A stretch of 64,000 nucleotides of DNA from Vanilla planifolia. Its lineage: Eukaryota > Streptophyta > Magnoliopsida > Asparagales > Orchidaceae. Both the position numbers and the translations under genes were made by a program. Under the pieces are notes generated by a model. That model had not been told where the DNA came from. It saw only the letters and a list, made by a program, of their open reading frames with translations, and did not search any database. The stretch lies in the NCBI GenBank assembly GCA_023846275.1, contig CM043877.1, forward strand, positions 17,404,607-17,468,606. The letters are read 5' to 3'. Every line of letters starts with the position of its first letter. Positions within the stretch are counted from its first letter, which is position 1. Shown here piece after piece: positions 50,531 through 61,284 of this stretch.

Positions 50531-53500
50531 TTTAACAAAAAATTGAAGGAAAGAAGAATATGATATGGTGCACCCAAAAAAGTAATGGACTTAATAAACA
50601 TACTAGCATCATACCTGCTTCTTAGCTATCATTATTCTTTGTATAAGGCTTGATGAGTTGAGCTCTAATTTCATTAGCACTTTGTGCATTACTTGATAAG
50701 CAAAGATAACATGATTAACATTGCTACCCAACCATACATGCTTACATATTGAAGTATGGACATGGGATGATGAGATGCTAGAAAAATATAAGATGTGTTG
50801 GGATCCTATAGAATTGGGGTTAAATGTCATTTAAGAAACACAATACTCTTTATTTTGAGAAATATAAGAATATTTGAGAAATATGAGAAATAATAAAAAA
50901 TAATTAAATAATAATGAGTAGAATAAGTATTATAATATAAAAAATATGATATGTTATTATTAATCCCATGGTCCTATGTAAGAGTACGATAATAACAAAA
51001 TCATATATTAAAGTTTGCTAATGTGTTGCTTGAATTTGTTGTCTTAGAAATGTTAGAGGATGATAGTTAAATAAGATTTCATATTGTATTTCACCATAGA
51101 AGATTGTTAAGGATGATCCATTTCATAATTGATTGAAATCATGGATGAATCTTGCCTTTGATGGTGTGACAGTAGTTATAAGAATTTTTTATTTTATTTG
51201 AGTGAGTTGGAATGTAAAAGACTATGCTATTTTACATGCGACACATAGGATCATAAGTTTATCACAAGTCATCTTACATATTCAATTAAATTCACTTATC
51301 AATTATTTTTCCTTAATACTTACAAGCTTTGCAAATATATTCTCACCATTTAATACTTATCTAAGTACGATACTCCATGAAAAAATGTTTTTCAAAATCA
51401 TGATAAAATATACTTAACATATGCTACATTATTTGACAGTGTATCGTACATTCTATTTTAAAATGTTAATTTTAATTCATTGACTTGGCATATGGTATGA
51501 TATAACTTGTGTATAATATATTTAGTTTGGTTGACTTGGCACATTTCTAAGTGAAGTGTAATAACTCACTTTAATTAATCATAAACTATATTCTTAAAAT
51601 AAGTTTTCTTATTTGATGTAGGTATTGTGAATTTAAGATTCAAGTATTATTATAATTTTGGGTGCCTTAAAATGCATGTCAAGATATGCTTAGTTAGAAT
51701 TAAGATTGAAGCATACCATTATGGAAGTGTTAACCTCAAAAATTCATATGTATCTTATTTATTAATTTTATAAGTTATTCGAATTTTGAATAATTTTTAA
51801 AAGAAGTAAAAGAAGACAAGGAATATTTTATTAAATCTTTTACTAATATAATACCTAATCCTTCTCCTCATACCAATTAGTTATAGAGAGAAGATTGAGA
51901 GATAAAGAAAGGATTTAGGAGTGGAAGGAGAGAAGAGAAAAGGGCTTGGGAGAGGGAAAGAAAGAATCTGAAAAGTATCTTTTACTTGATCTATAGCTTT
52001 AGAAAAGATTTCAAGAGGAACAAAACCTTAAAATAAATTTGGATCTCTTCTTAGCCATTAGAGTTCCTTAAGGTAAGCTTCTAATTAAGATTTTTCCTTA
52101 ATATTTTATGAAGTCTTCTGTTGAATGGATTATGGTTGTTTTGGAATGGTCATGGATTTGGGGTAAAAATCCCCAACTCATTATTTTTTGATACTTGCAT
52201 ACCATACGATCAGTTCATTCATATTATATGATCATCCTAATCAGATGGTACAATGAGTCCAACAAATGGTGAGATGAGTATAAAAACTTGAAATAATCAA
52301 ATTACTGAGAAGTTCATGTAATGTAATACTAATTATTAGACTATGTGGTCAATTAAGCAGTGTTGGGCTTTGAATTCTTGAAAAAATGGTATATTACATA
52401 AATATTTATAAGATTATATGATCAAGCTTTGTTCACAATTTTGAGCTGTTTGAAACAAGATTGTCCAACAAAAATTTGAGGATTATATAAACTGATAAAA
52501 CTATCAAATAATATGATCAAAACTTACCTATAAATTTATTTAGTTAAGAAGCATAAAGATAGTATAGTCTAATGAAATAATTAAATGTTATGATCAGCTT
52601 TAAAAATTATTTTAGCTATGATATGCCCATCTAACCTAGCTTTGATCAACTATTCATTACTGATCATATAATACAATAGAGGGGATCAAACTAGAATATG
52701 TGTAGCTTTTTTAATAAAACCATAATTATTGATAGGATTACGCTATAGGGATGCATTACGTAATGCCATAATAAATGTTTGAACGACCTACCTGTTTAAG
52801 ACAATGGTGAAATTGTATTACATTGTATCCATCATACAAATATGGGTAAGTAGAATATGGATCCATGTACATGACTAGAGTAAAGGATAGTTGTTATCGC
52901 TGTAGTCTGACAAGCTACTAAAGGGAACAATGATAGGGAGTCTTCATAATAGGATGTTGAAGTAATTGTTTGTGTTTGAAGAGCCAATGAAATGAAGAGT
53001 GAATGATTAGTTGTACTTAACTAAACTAGGTCAAAGCATATGAAGTGCATAACAGCTGTTGAAGTGATCATATAAATCTAAAGAAGAGAATTATCATCGT
53101 ACGTATATGATAGTCTTCATTCAAGTCTAGTGATACACAATGTATAAGTTCAAAGTTCTAATGTAGGAGTAGTGTTGAGTACTTATCATTGAAGAACAAT
53201 GTAAGAGTCACCCAAGTATGATAATGCACAAAAAAGAATAATAGAGAGTTTCATTATTTCATTCAACCAATTGAATGTCCTTGAGAGCATCATATGTTAC
53301 ATTAATTGCAAGAAGAAATAGTAAATTCCACATGCATGTACGCCTGAACCTGAGATAGTATGCATATGATGATTTGTAATAATGAACAATATCCAATAAA
53401 AGTGCTAACATTATGCTACAATTCATGATTGTCCTAAGCTAATACAAGTAGCAATTACTAGAGGGTTTTTCTAAGTTGAAAAAAAAAACGAGGTGATGCC

Positions 53501-54220
53501 CACTAGTATACTCGACAAAAAAAATGCACTGAATTAAAGCATTGATTTTGAATGCCATCTTTTAAGTTATCTTCTACGCCTAGTTTGAGTATCTTATACG
53601 ATCTTCGAATGCAGGGAATTTTGGTTTTCTTCATTATTTTGGTAGTCCTGTTTTTATCCATTATGCTAATACCTTCACAAGCTTCTTGGCATATCATTGT
53701 AGCTTTGTTTTCCACTTTTTAGTATAGTTCCATGTAATGCAACTACATTTTTTTAGTTTCTTGATTTGTTGTAGCCTCTCCATAATTATCTAATTTGATG
53801 ATTTAAAACCTAAAATCATATTAATTAAGTTAGAGCATTTGAGATTAATGATCACCCGGGTAAAGTTTAAAATATTATACCATTGGAGACTCGTTATAAT
53901 GCCAAGTATTGTAGCATTTAATGCCAAATCAAGATAAGCTAGTCCAATAAATGAATATAATACCTTTGAATCTATGTCCCAATTAAGCATTTTCACTTTT
54001 GCCTTCTTTTATTTGAACTACCTATGAGCATTCACTTTAATAGCACATGTTAGAGTTAGAGTTCATAAGATGCATTGATAGTAATTAACCTTCTTAGTAG
54101 TAAACCCAACTACATAAGAACCTAATCCATTAGTTTTGTTTGAGTCAATATATATGACATAAAACATATTAATGCATTACCAATTAATATTCTTAACTAT
54201 TTGTTGTTCTATTATAGTTT
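50531..54220. other. AT-rich stretch, no gene recognised
   Basis: No conserved reading frame. It may contain the displaced gag side of the minus-strand gypsy relic at 40.3-41.2 kb, but nothing could be read. The part around 52.2-52.8 kb contains 'atatgatca' words and 'aatagaggggatca', weakly similar in reverse complement to 22.5 kb. Confidence 0.4.
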
Positions 54221-54224
54221 TCTT

Positions 54225-54550
54225 TTCATATAATGATTAGGAGATTACTTCTAAGTTTATTAAATCCAAAATATGTGGAAGAAGTCATGGAGACAAAATA
54301 ATGAAAATCGACAACATAACACAAAGAAATAAGGCTACACATTAAATCGTGTATGGAGACTCGTTGCAAGGGTGCTAGAATGCACACGTGGGTTACGCAC
54401 CGAGTGTGGAGGCTTAGGCATGCATGTGGAAGGGCATGGCGTGGAGGACTTCCACGCATGTGATAGCTTAAAGTCGGATGCACATGCATTGCATGTGTGC
54501 CCTGTCAACCACCAACCACACGTGTGCTCCATGCCCACTTAGTAGGTACA
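54225..54550. repeat. Left arm of a long imperfect inverted repeat
   Basis: The reverse complement of this segment matches 55,650-56,010 in order. Blocks include 'gtgtagcc.tta...t', 'ttgtgttatgtt', 'cattattttgtctcc', 'ttttggatttaataa' and 'agaagtaatctcctaatca'. There is also a GC-richer part with 'atgccctt.cacatgca' and 'ccacactcggtgcg'. By eye about three quarters of the positions agree. Confidence 0.6.
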
Positions 54551-54589
54551 CTTACCACACTTGTTATAGTCAGCACATAACATAAAATT

Positions 54590-54875
54590 CTTCTAGATGT
54601 TTTCTCTGTGTAAGCAATATAGTAAAATTCTTCTCAGATTAATTTCTTAAATTTGTTCTATGTCACTTCTATAATCGTGTCATTTCCTATGTGAGAATTC
54701 GAGCTAACATATGACTCTTCATTTTCAATAGAGCATGTGCCACTTTATCAATTAATAAATAATTATTCATTAAAAACTATCTCTCTAGTTGCTTCAATTA
54801 GGTATCCAATTTCTTTGCATCTATTTTACCATCAAAATTTGGTAAATTAAGTGTAATAATTACTTTGAAAGGATG
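54590..54875 (-). pseudogene. Ty3/gypsy gag fragment inside the inverted-repeat loop
   Basis: The minus strand reads 'KVIITLNLPNFDGKIDAKKLDT' in part, then 'LKQLER', 'FLMNNYLLIDKVAHALLKMK' and a terminal 'EKNFTIL'. These match the plant gypsy gag N-terminal region 'FDG..D...L..WL..LE..F......KV..A...L', ending in 'KEFYPIG'. Stops interrupt it. Confidence 0.6.
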
Positions 54876-55423
54876 TTGTCAATTCTTGTGCATCAAAAAA
54901 GGGAGATTGATATCATTTTTATCTTTATCTTAGATAATTTTAGGATTACTACACAATCCAGAATTCCTTTGATCAAGAGTATTTTTTTGACAAATTTTTT
55001 TGAATACATCATAAGAAGGGATTAGGATTTTTGTGTCATCTCTATTAACACTTATATTTGTTGATTTAATAGAGATACATGTACCTCTAGTTTTGATGGT
55101 GAAATAGTTGGTATAATCATTTCAATTAGAGTCTTTTAATTTCTTAATTCTCTTTTACAAATTACTCTGTAACTATGTTCTTTTTTGTTCCTATTATTAA
55201 TGCTAAATCAAAGTATTTTGATACAAAAAATAATATGATTTTTTAATGAGATGTTCTCTTGCTAGCCCTTGTTAATAAACACTCTTTACATAGTAGTAGT
55301 AATGGATATTAAAGTGTGATGATGACGATGAGAAAATGAAGAAGGTGAAGAAGAAGAGAATTTTTATAATAACAAGATTGAATTCTTCAAGAAATTTTCT
55401 TTTATGAGGTTTAGAATTCACAA

Positions 55424-55437
55424 AGCTCTGATTATCA
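55424..55437 (-). promoter_or_regulatory. Primer-binding-site-like motif (initiator tRNA-Met type)
   Basis: The minus strand reads TTTGATAATCAGAGCTTTG, close to the TGGTATCAGAGC site used by many plant LTR elements. It lies between the right inverted-repeat arm and the gag fragment, where a primer site of a minus-strand element belongs if the right arm is part of its 5' LTR. Confidence 0.4.
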
Positions 55438-55589
55438 AAATTTTAAATTTCAAAGTTTTCACTTCATATATCCTCTTTACCATTTTAAATTGAGGTTTGT
55501 ATATAATAATTAATTATAAAACTAAAAATGTATGATTTGATAAAAAATATAAAAAATAATTAAAATTTGTAATTTCTACAAAGTTTGGC

Positions 55590-56010
55590 TTGATATATGC
55601 CTGTTTACATGCTCACTCTTGGGACCTCGCACCCATATGACCATACTAAGGGTTATTCATGCAAGTGGGTATTATTCCCACACCCAAACATCCTTTTGTT
55701 CATGCATTAACCATGGTGATGGGTTAAGTTGTCGATATGGTGCATGTATCCTTGTCCTGCACTTAAGCACTCTCCAATGTGCTCGGGCGTCTAGTACATT
55801 GTGCCCTTTCATGTGCACACCGACACTCTCGTGTGCGGTGCTTAGCTAGTAAGCTGTAATGCATGCTCTAACATGCCTTCAGTGAGCCTTTATGTGTGGC
55901 TCTTACTACTTTATGTTACATTAATATTTGTTGTCATTTTGTCTTCTCCATTGATTTTTTTCATCTATTTTGGATTCAATGAGTATAGAAGTGATATTCT
56001 AATCACTAGT
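55590..56010. repeat. Right arm of the long imperfect inverted repeat, possible LTR
   Basis: Inverted partner of 54,225-54,550. Its GC-richer section (55,600-55,900) stands out from the AT-rich flanks. Together with the primer-site-like motif and gag fragment to its left, it is best read as the 5' LTR of a minus-strand gypsy element. Confidence 0.55.
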
Positions 56011-58960
56011 ACAATCAATCTTACAAATGACACTTGGCTAAAAACTTAGATAAATTTTTGTCGTACTAAGATAATATTATTAACATAATTATACAATGCA
56101 TACTTACATAAGAGTTTGGATCAAAGACTTAGTCATTTCTAGGTATGAGTTTCTTAAACAACATATCATATTATATAATCTTACATTGTACAACATTTTC
56201 TTAAAAGATTAAAATTTTGTGACAAGAGATTTTGTTATGTTCATACTGTATAATGTCATCATTATATATGTACAATACTTTTATATTAATAAAAATAAAT
56301 TGATCAGACAAGCATATCATTGGGGCAATATAATCTAAATACTTATCATTTATGTACGATCTCATTAACATATTATTATGATTTAGATCCTGATAGCTTA
56401 ACAACTAGTCGAAGCTTTTCAAGAATGAGATTTTAGCCATTGTACCTTCTTTGTTTGTTTCTAATGCACTTTTCATATACATAGAGATGAACAAGTGTAA
56501 GAGAAAAGATGATGCTTTTAACTTGCAATACTTTAACCTATCCATTCGACTAGCAATTTCTTAACTTATGACTAAAGCATTAGAATTCACTTGCAATATC
56601 ATTCTAAGCTCAATTTGCATTTTATTTCTGGTTAGTATAAATTATTAATGCTTTATCTTACTCATTCAATTGTCATACTATATTTTGTCTAGAATGAGTG
56701 AGGTATAAGATATTGTACAAACTATTTAAGTCGTTGTATACGTCTACACTTGCTTTTATTTGCTTTGGGATGTTAGATAGTACAATTAGGAGTGGTCTTG
56801 ACTGAGAATTGATTGATGCTCATTACTAAATCTTTTTAATAAGGGTTATAAAGCAAGATCTTTAATAATTGGGTTGTACACAAAAGGAAAATAAAAATTT
56901 CACTTGTTTCATTCTTAGTTTGATCATCGTTTACATTTCATCTATTTCATTTTTGTTTGGTAATATCTTGTATATCATTCTAGCTTTGTGCAATATTGTT
57001 TGGTCAATTGAGAGGTGAAACATAAGTGAGCTTTACTATATAAACTGAGCTATATTCTTGTAAGGTATTATTCTTTTTATTTGTAAAGGTCACCTAATAA
57101 CTTATTAGGCACTGTGTGAAGTATTTGAAATATGAAAAAATACCATTTAAGTGATATTTCCAAAAAAGTTGCAAATGGATCTGTTGGTTCACCAATCATT
57201 TATGGCTCTAGCACTGCTAAGCCTACATTACATGTAGTAGAATTTAGAATTACTATTGAAAAAATATATAAAGATCATTGGTCCATGCGGGTTCTCCATA
57301 ATAATTATGCCCCATACCCTTACCCACTGTTATGAAAAGGGATAATTTTGTGAACATTTTTCTTTACCTATTGAGGTAGAAGAGAGTGATTTTATTAGTA
57401 AAATTTTGATGGAGTTGATTAGAGGTAGATGTAAGTAAAAGTTTTTGTTAAATCGTCTTAAAATTTTGAGTGTACTTTTTATTTATTTTACTTACTTTGT
57501 TAGATTTTATTATTTTATTATTTCACATTATCATTACAAAGTTTTTTTTTTCTCAAAAGCTAATTAAGAACTTCTAAAACATTGTCAAGAGCAATTAAGA
57601 TAAAGTTATTGGTCTTGTTTGATTATTTGAGTTAGTTAATCAAAAGGATTATACTATTATTTAAAAATAATTATATTACCATAAAAAATTTTAAAAAACT
57701 AAGAAACTTTTGCTAAAACTTGATATAATTGCTATTAAGATTAACAAATGTTTTTTTGCAATCTTATAGAGCTATTACACTAACACAAGTGTTTCTCATA
57801 ACAAAAGTAATTGATTCATTGATTTTGAATTAAGTCAAGAATACTGTGATATGGAATTGAATTGAGAAAGTAAGTATTTCAATTGTTATTAAATTAAGTT
57901 TTTGTATTTACATAATTCACTATTTTCTTATGGATATTGTACTCACACATTTCCAATAATCTTTATATTGTATCACTTGTTTATGCATGGGTTATATTAA
58001 TTTTTGTATTTGCTAATATTAAAAAAGTGTTGCTTTAATTCTATCATTATTTATTTGTGATTTCATTATATCTTGGCTCTTATAAGCCATTTGCTTGATT
58101 GATTCTTTTTGACACTTTTGCATCTTTGTAAATCTAAAGTATGTTCACATATCGATTGTCTAACTAAAGGTGCTTGTATTGAGTAAGCTTAGTTTTATGT
58201 GATGGGAGTAGATGTAAGTTTGTGTTTTTATTAAAGTACCTAAAATCATTATGTATTTTTTTTATTATAATTATCACATAATCCATTTCAAAATAAAGTA
58301 AGATTTTTTTTAAATTAAAGTCAATTGTTTAAAGACATCTTTATAGTTTATAAAATAAATTGAAAGAAATAAAATTCGTCCTTTCTTATGAGATGACTAT
58401 TCTTATAGTTATATGTGCATATGCATAAAACATATTTAGGATATTTATTTGTACATTAGTGACATGTTTTCACTTGAGTGCTTATGTATGTCATATTTTT
58501 GCTTCAACTTTTTTATTATTATGTGTATTCCTTTTATTGTATTTTATATTATGTTATTAACTTATAATTATCAATTTATTCATTGAGACTTTCAAGCTCT
58601 TTCTTTATATTATAAGTCATACAATGGATAAACACAAAGTCGAAGAATTAATGAAAATTAGGACAAATGTTTGAGAGAGAGTTTTTTATGGGATATTCTT
58701 GTTATATATTGTATAATTTGGGATTTTATATGGAATTGTAACTTATTAGCTTGTATGCTTGTGGTATGCTATGGTTTCTTGTTTTGTCCTAAAAATTAAA
58801 TAAAATGTGTTTTATCATCACTCTCATATGAGTGGATTGATTTTTATAATAATTTATTCTTGATATATTTATTATTTTACTTATTATTGGTAGAAAATAT
58901 AAGAGTATGACAAGTTCATTTTCGTTAAACTCATCAAATTTGCATGATATTGTTTTATTC
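56011..58960. other. AT-rich intergenic stretch, no gene recognised
   Basis: No conserved frame on either strand. A 67-codon open segment at 57,132-57,335 resembles nothing I know. Confidence 0.45.
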
Positions 58961-58962
58961 TT

Positions 58963-59004
<42 letters not shown>

Positions 59005-59050
59005 GAAAGAAGAGAGGGAGGGAGATAGAGAGAAGAAGAGAGAGAGAGAA
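58963..59050. repeat. (GA)n microsatellite, interrupted
   Basis: An almost continuous run of GA dinucleotides with a few A or G insertions. The Ser/Leu-rich open frames on the opposite strand are products of this repeat, not genes. Confidence 0.95.
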
Positions 59051-60480
59051 GGCAATTGGTATACAAATCCTTAACAATTTAGAGAAAGAAGAGTTGAATA
59101 TTATTAACCATTTTAAAGCTTAGATTAAGTGTGCTTAATGGAGACATAAAAAAGTATCATCATAAGAAATGAGTAATCATAATAGCACAATTGATAAAAA
59201 AATAATAAATAACAAGAAAAATAAAAAAGAAAACTCAAGAAATTTATAATAAAGAATTATTTAAAATAAAAAAATTAAACTGATAAATACTTTATTATCT
59301 TAAATTTGACTAGTGGTACATTTTAATTAAAAAACTTAATAGTTGATGTAGTGGGCATATAAAGTAGAAAAATTGTGTAAAGATGAGGAGAACTAAGAGC
59401 CAATTAAAGTGAGGGTTGATGATTTTAAGCTTGGATTCAACATTGCTTCACAAGCATTTAGCTCCTTTATTTATAAAAAAAACTTAGTCTAATACAAAAA
59501 CATGATATAATATTGTCTAATATGACTAGTATTGTTCAATATTCAATTCTTAGTATGACACATTAATCAACATGTCAATATTATATTATTTCTCTTCTTA
59601 CCTTTTGACTTTAGACTATTATAATGATGTTCTACTCTTTTTTGTACTAGTTAATATGGAGAATATATAATTATTTACTTATTCATTTATATTTGAAGGA
59701 ATGACAATTGAAGTATTTATTAAAATAAGAAGCTTTAAAACTTGAAATCCAATCGGGACAATATAAATCATATTGTAATTACTACATTTTGATGACATGT
59801 ATGAATAAGACATTAAGAGTTTGTGATATATATTCATTCGTTATAGAAATAATAAACTTACATATCACAAAAAATTTGTGTAGGTTGAGACTCTTTGATG
59901 GATACATATCATCCATTGAAATGACACATGGGTTTAACATGATTTAAATTACTTTTATGAAAAATAGATGTATTAAAATATAAAGATTTTAATCAAATCA
60001 CACACTAACAACTTAGATGATGTTTTTGTTTTTTAATTAACAAATATATTTTAAACATTAGTAAGTAATTATCTTTTTGAAAAATGTTTGAGGCAATTTT
60101 ATGGTTATCATTGGAAGAAGTCTATCAAAAAAAAAAAAAAAATACAAGTTCTAAACATTTGAAAAATATTGTCTCATTTATAATTGGCTTGTTTTGCTTT
60201 TGTTTTATCTTTAAATTTATAAATTGAATTTTTAATAATGTAAGAAGCAAATTTTTCTTCATGAAAAAAATTTATTAGTATGAGTAGAAATGGAGCTTCT
60301 TTTTTGACATTTTTATGCATGAAAATAATTAAAAAAATAAATTCTTGAAATTGAAAATGGAATGCAAAACTTGTAATTTTTGTTTTGGATATTTTTACAG
60401 AATTGTTATTATAATATTACTTACAAGAAATATTGTCAAATAAACAAGAACCGTTTGAATGCATCATTTTTTGGTCAAAG
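59051..60480. other. AT-rich stretch upstream of pBrp
   Basis: No coding segment recognised. GC rises sharply from about 60,480 into the pBrp promoter. Confidence 0.45.
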
Positions 60481-60504
60481 AAGCTCTGATAGAAGTGGCG
60501 AAAG

Positions 60505-60600
60505 GACCGGACCATGGAGTTTCATATGTATCTCAAATTGAGCCGGTTCGAGAGATTAAATCTATTTGACCGGTTCTGAACCGGATCGGTCGGCCATCCC
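60505..60600 (+). promoter_or_regulatory. CCGGTT-rich cluster with a perfect palindrome, pBrp upstream region
   Basis: CCGGTTC-T-GAACCGG at 60570-60584 is a perfect 7-bp inverted repeat with a one-base spacer, about 95 nt upstream of the ATG. Further copies of the word are 'ccggttcg' (60543), 'gaccggacc' (60505 region) and 'ccggatcggtcgg' right after the palindrome. It could be a regulator site or a small transposon trace. Confidence 0.35.
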
Positions 60601-60678
60601 ACACTAGAGTCTCCGCTTCACTACTACCGAGAAATCTCTACTCCACTCCATGCCCTGAGCCGATAGAACGGAGCAGAG

Positions 60679-61284
60679 ATGTTCTACGTTCGGTGCCCGT
60701 ACTGCGCGGGCACTCAGGGACGCTGCGCCACCACCGCCTCCGGCCGCCATGTCACCGAGTGCTCCTCTTGCGGCCGCGTCATAGAAGAACGACACTCTCA
60801 AACCCATCACCTCTTTCTCCTCCGCGCCCACGACACTCCTCTCCCACTCGTCACACCCGATCTCGCCTCCTACGCTTGCGCACCCTCCACCAAAGAAGAA
60901 GAGGAAGAGGATCCATTCCATCCCACTGGTTTCATCTCCGTCTTCTCCACTTGGTCCCTCGAGCCCGCTCCTGTCTTCGCGCGCTCTTCCTACTCTTTTT
61001 CCGGCCACCTCGCGGAGCTCGAGCGCGCCATGGACTCGTCCTCTGGCTCTTCCATGGCTGATCCCTCCGGTCCAATGGTCTCCGTCGACCACCTGCGCGC
61101 CTACCTCCAGATCATCGACGTTTCGTCCATCCTCGGTCTCGACCATGACGTAGTCGACCACGCCTTTCAGCTCTTTCGGGATTGCTGCTCGGCGACTTGC
61201 CTACGCAACCGCAGCATCGAGGCCCTAGCCACCGCCGCCCTCGTTCATGCCATTCGTGAGGCCCAGGAGCCTAGAACCCTACAG
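60679..61284 (+). CDS. PBRP: Plant-specific TFIIB-related protein pBrp, exon 1 (partial)
   Basis: Exon 1 encodes 202 residues and ends after CAG at a GTGCGG donor (61285-61286), phase 0. The N-terminal zinc ribbon has Cys6-x2-Cys9 and Cys28-x2-Cys31. It is followed by a conserved block with HHLF and LLRAHDTPLPLVTPDL (residues 43-62), an acidic run EEEEED (73-78), FSTWSLEP and SFSGHLAELER (106-116). The start of the first cyclin-like TFIIB repeat is at about 137-202 (LRAYLQIIDVSSILGL, RDCCSATCLRNRS, AIREAQEPRTLQ). This arrangement matches Arabidopsis pBrp (At4g36650) as I remember it. Known family members associate with the plastid outer envelope and can move to the nucleus, and are linked to RNA polymerase I transcription or endosperm growth. 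The second repeat and C-terminal region lie in later exons outside the window. Confidence 0.93.

Noticed and set aside
22500..52700. Possible inverted copies of one repeat at 22.5 and 52.6 kb ('gatcccctctatt' words)
   Set aside because: Only one short word and general AT-rich style are shared; not enough for a repeat pair without alignment.
58789..59066. Leu/Ser-repeat open frames on the minus strand
   Set aside because: They are the translation of the (GA)n microsatellite.
60604..61161. 185-codon minus-strand and 122-codon plus-strand frames over pBrp
   Set aside because: Other-frame shadows of the pBrp exon; Gly/Arg-rich or Arg/His-rich reading typical of wrong frames in GC-rich exons.
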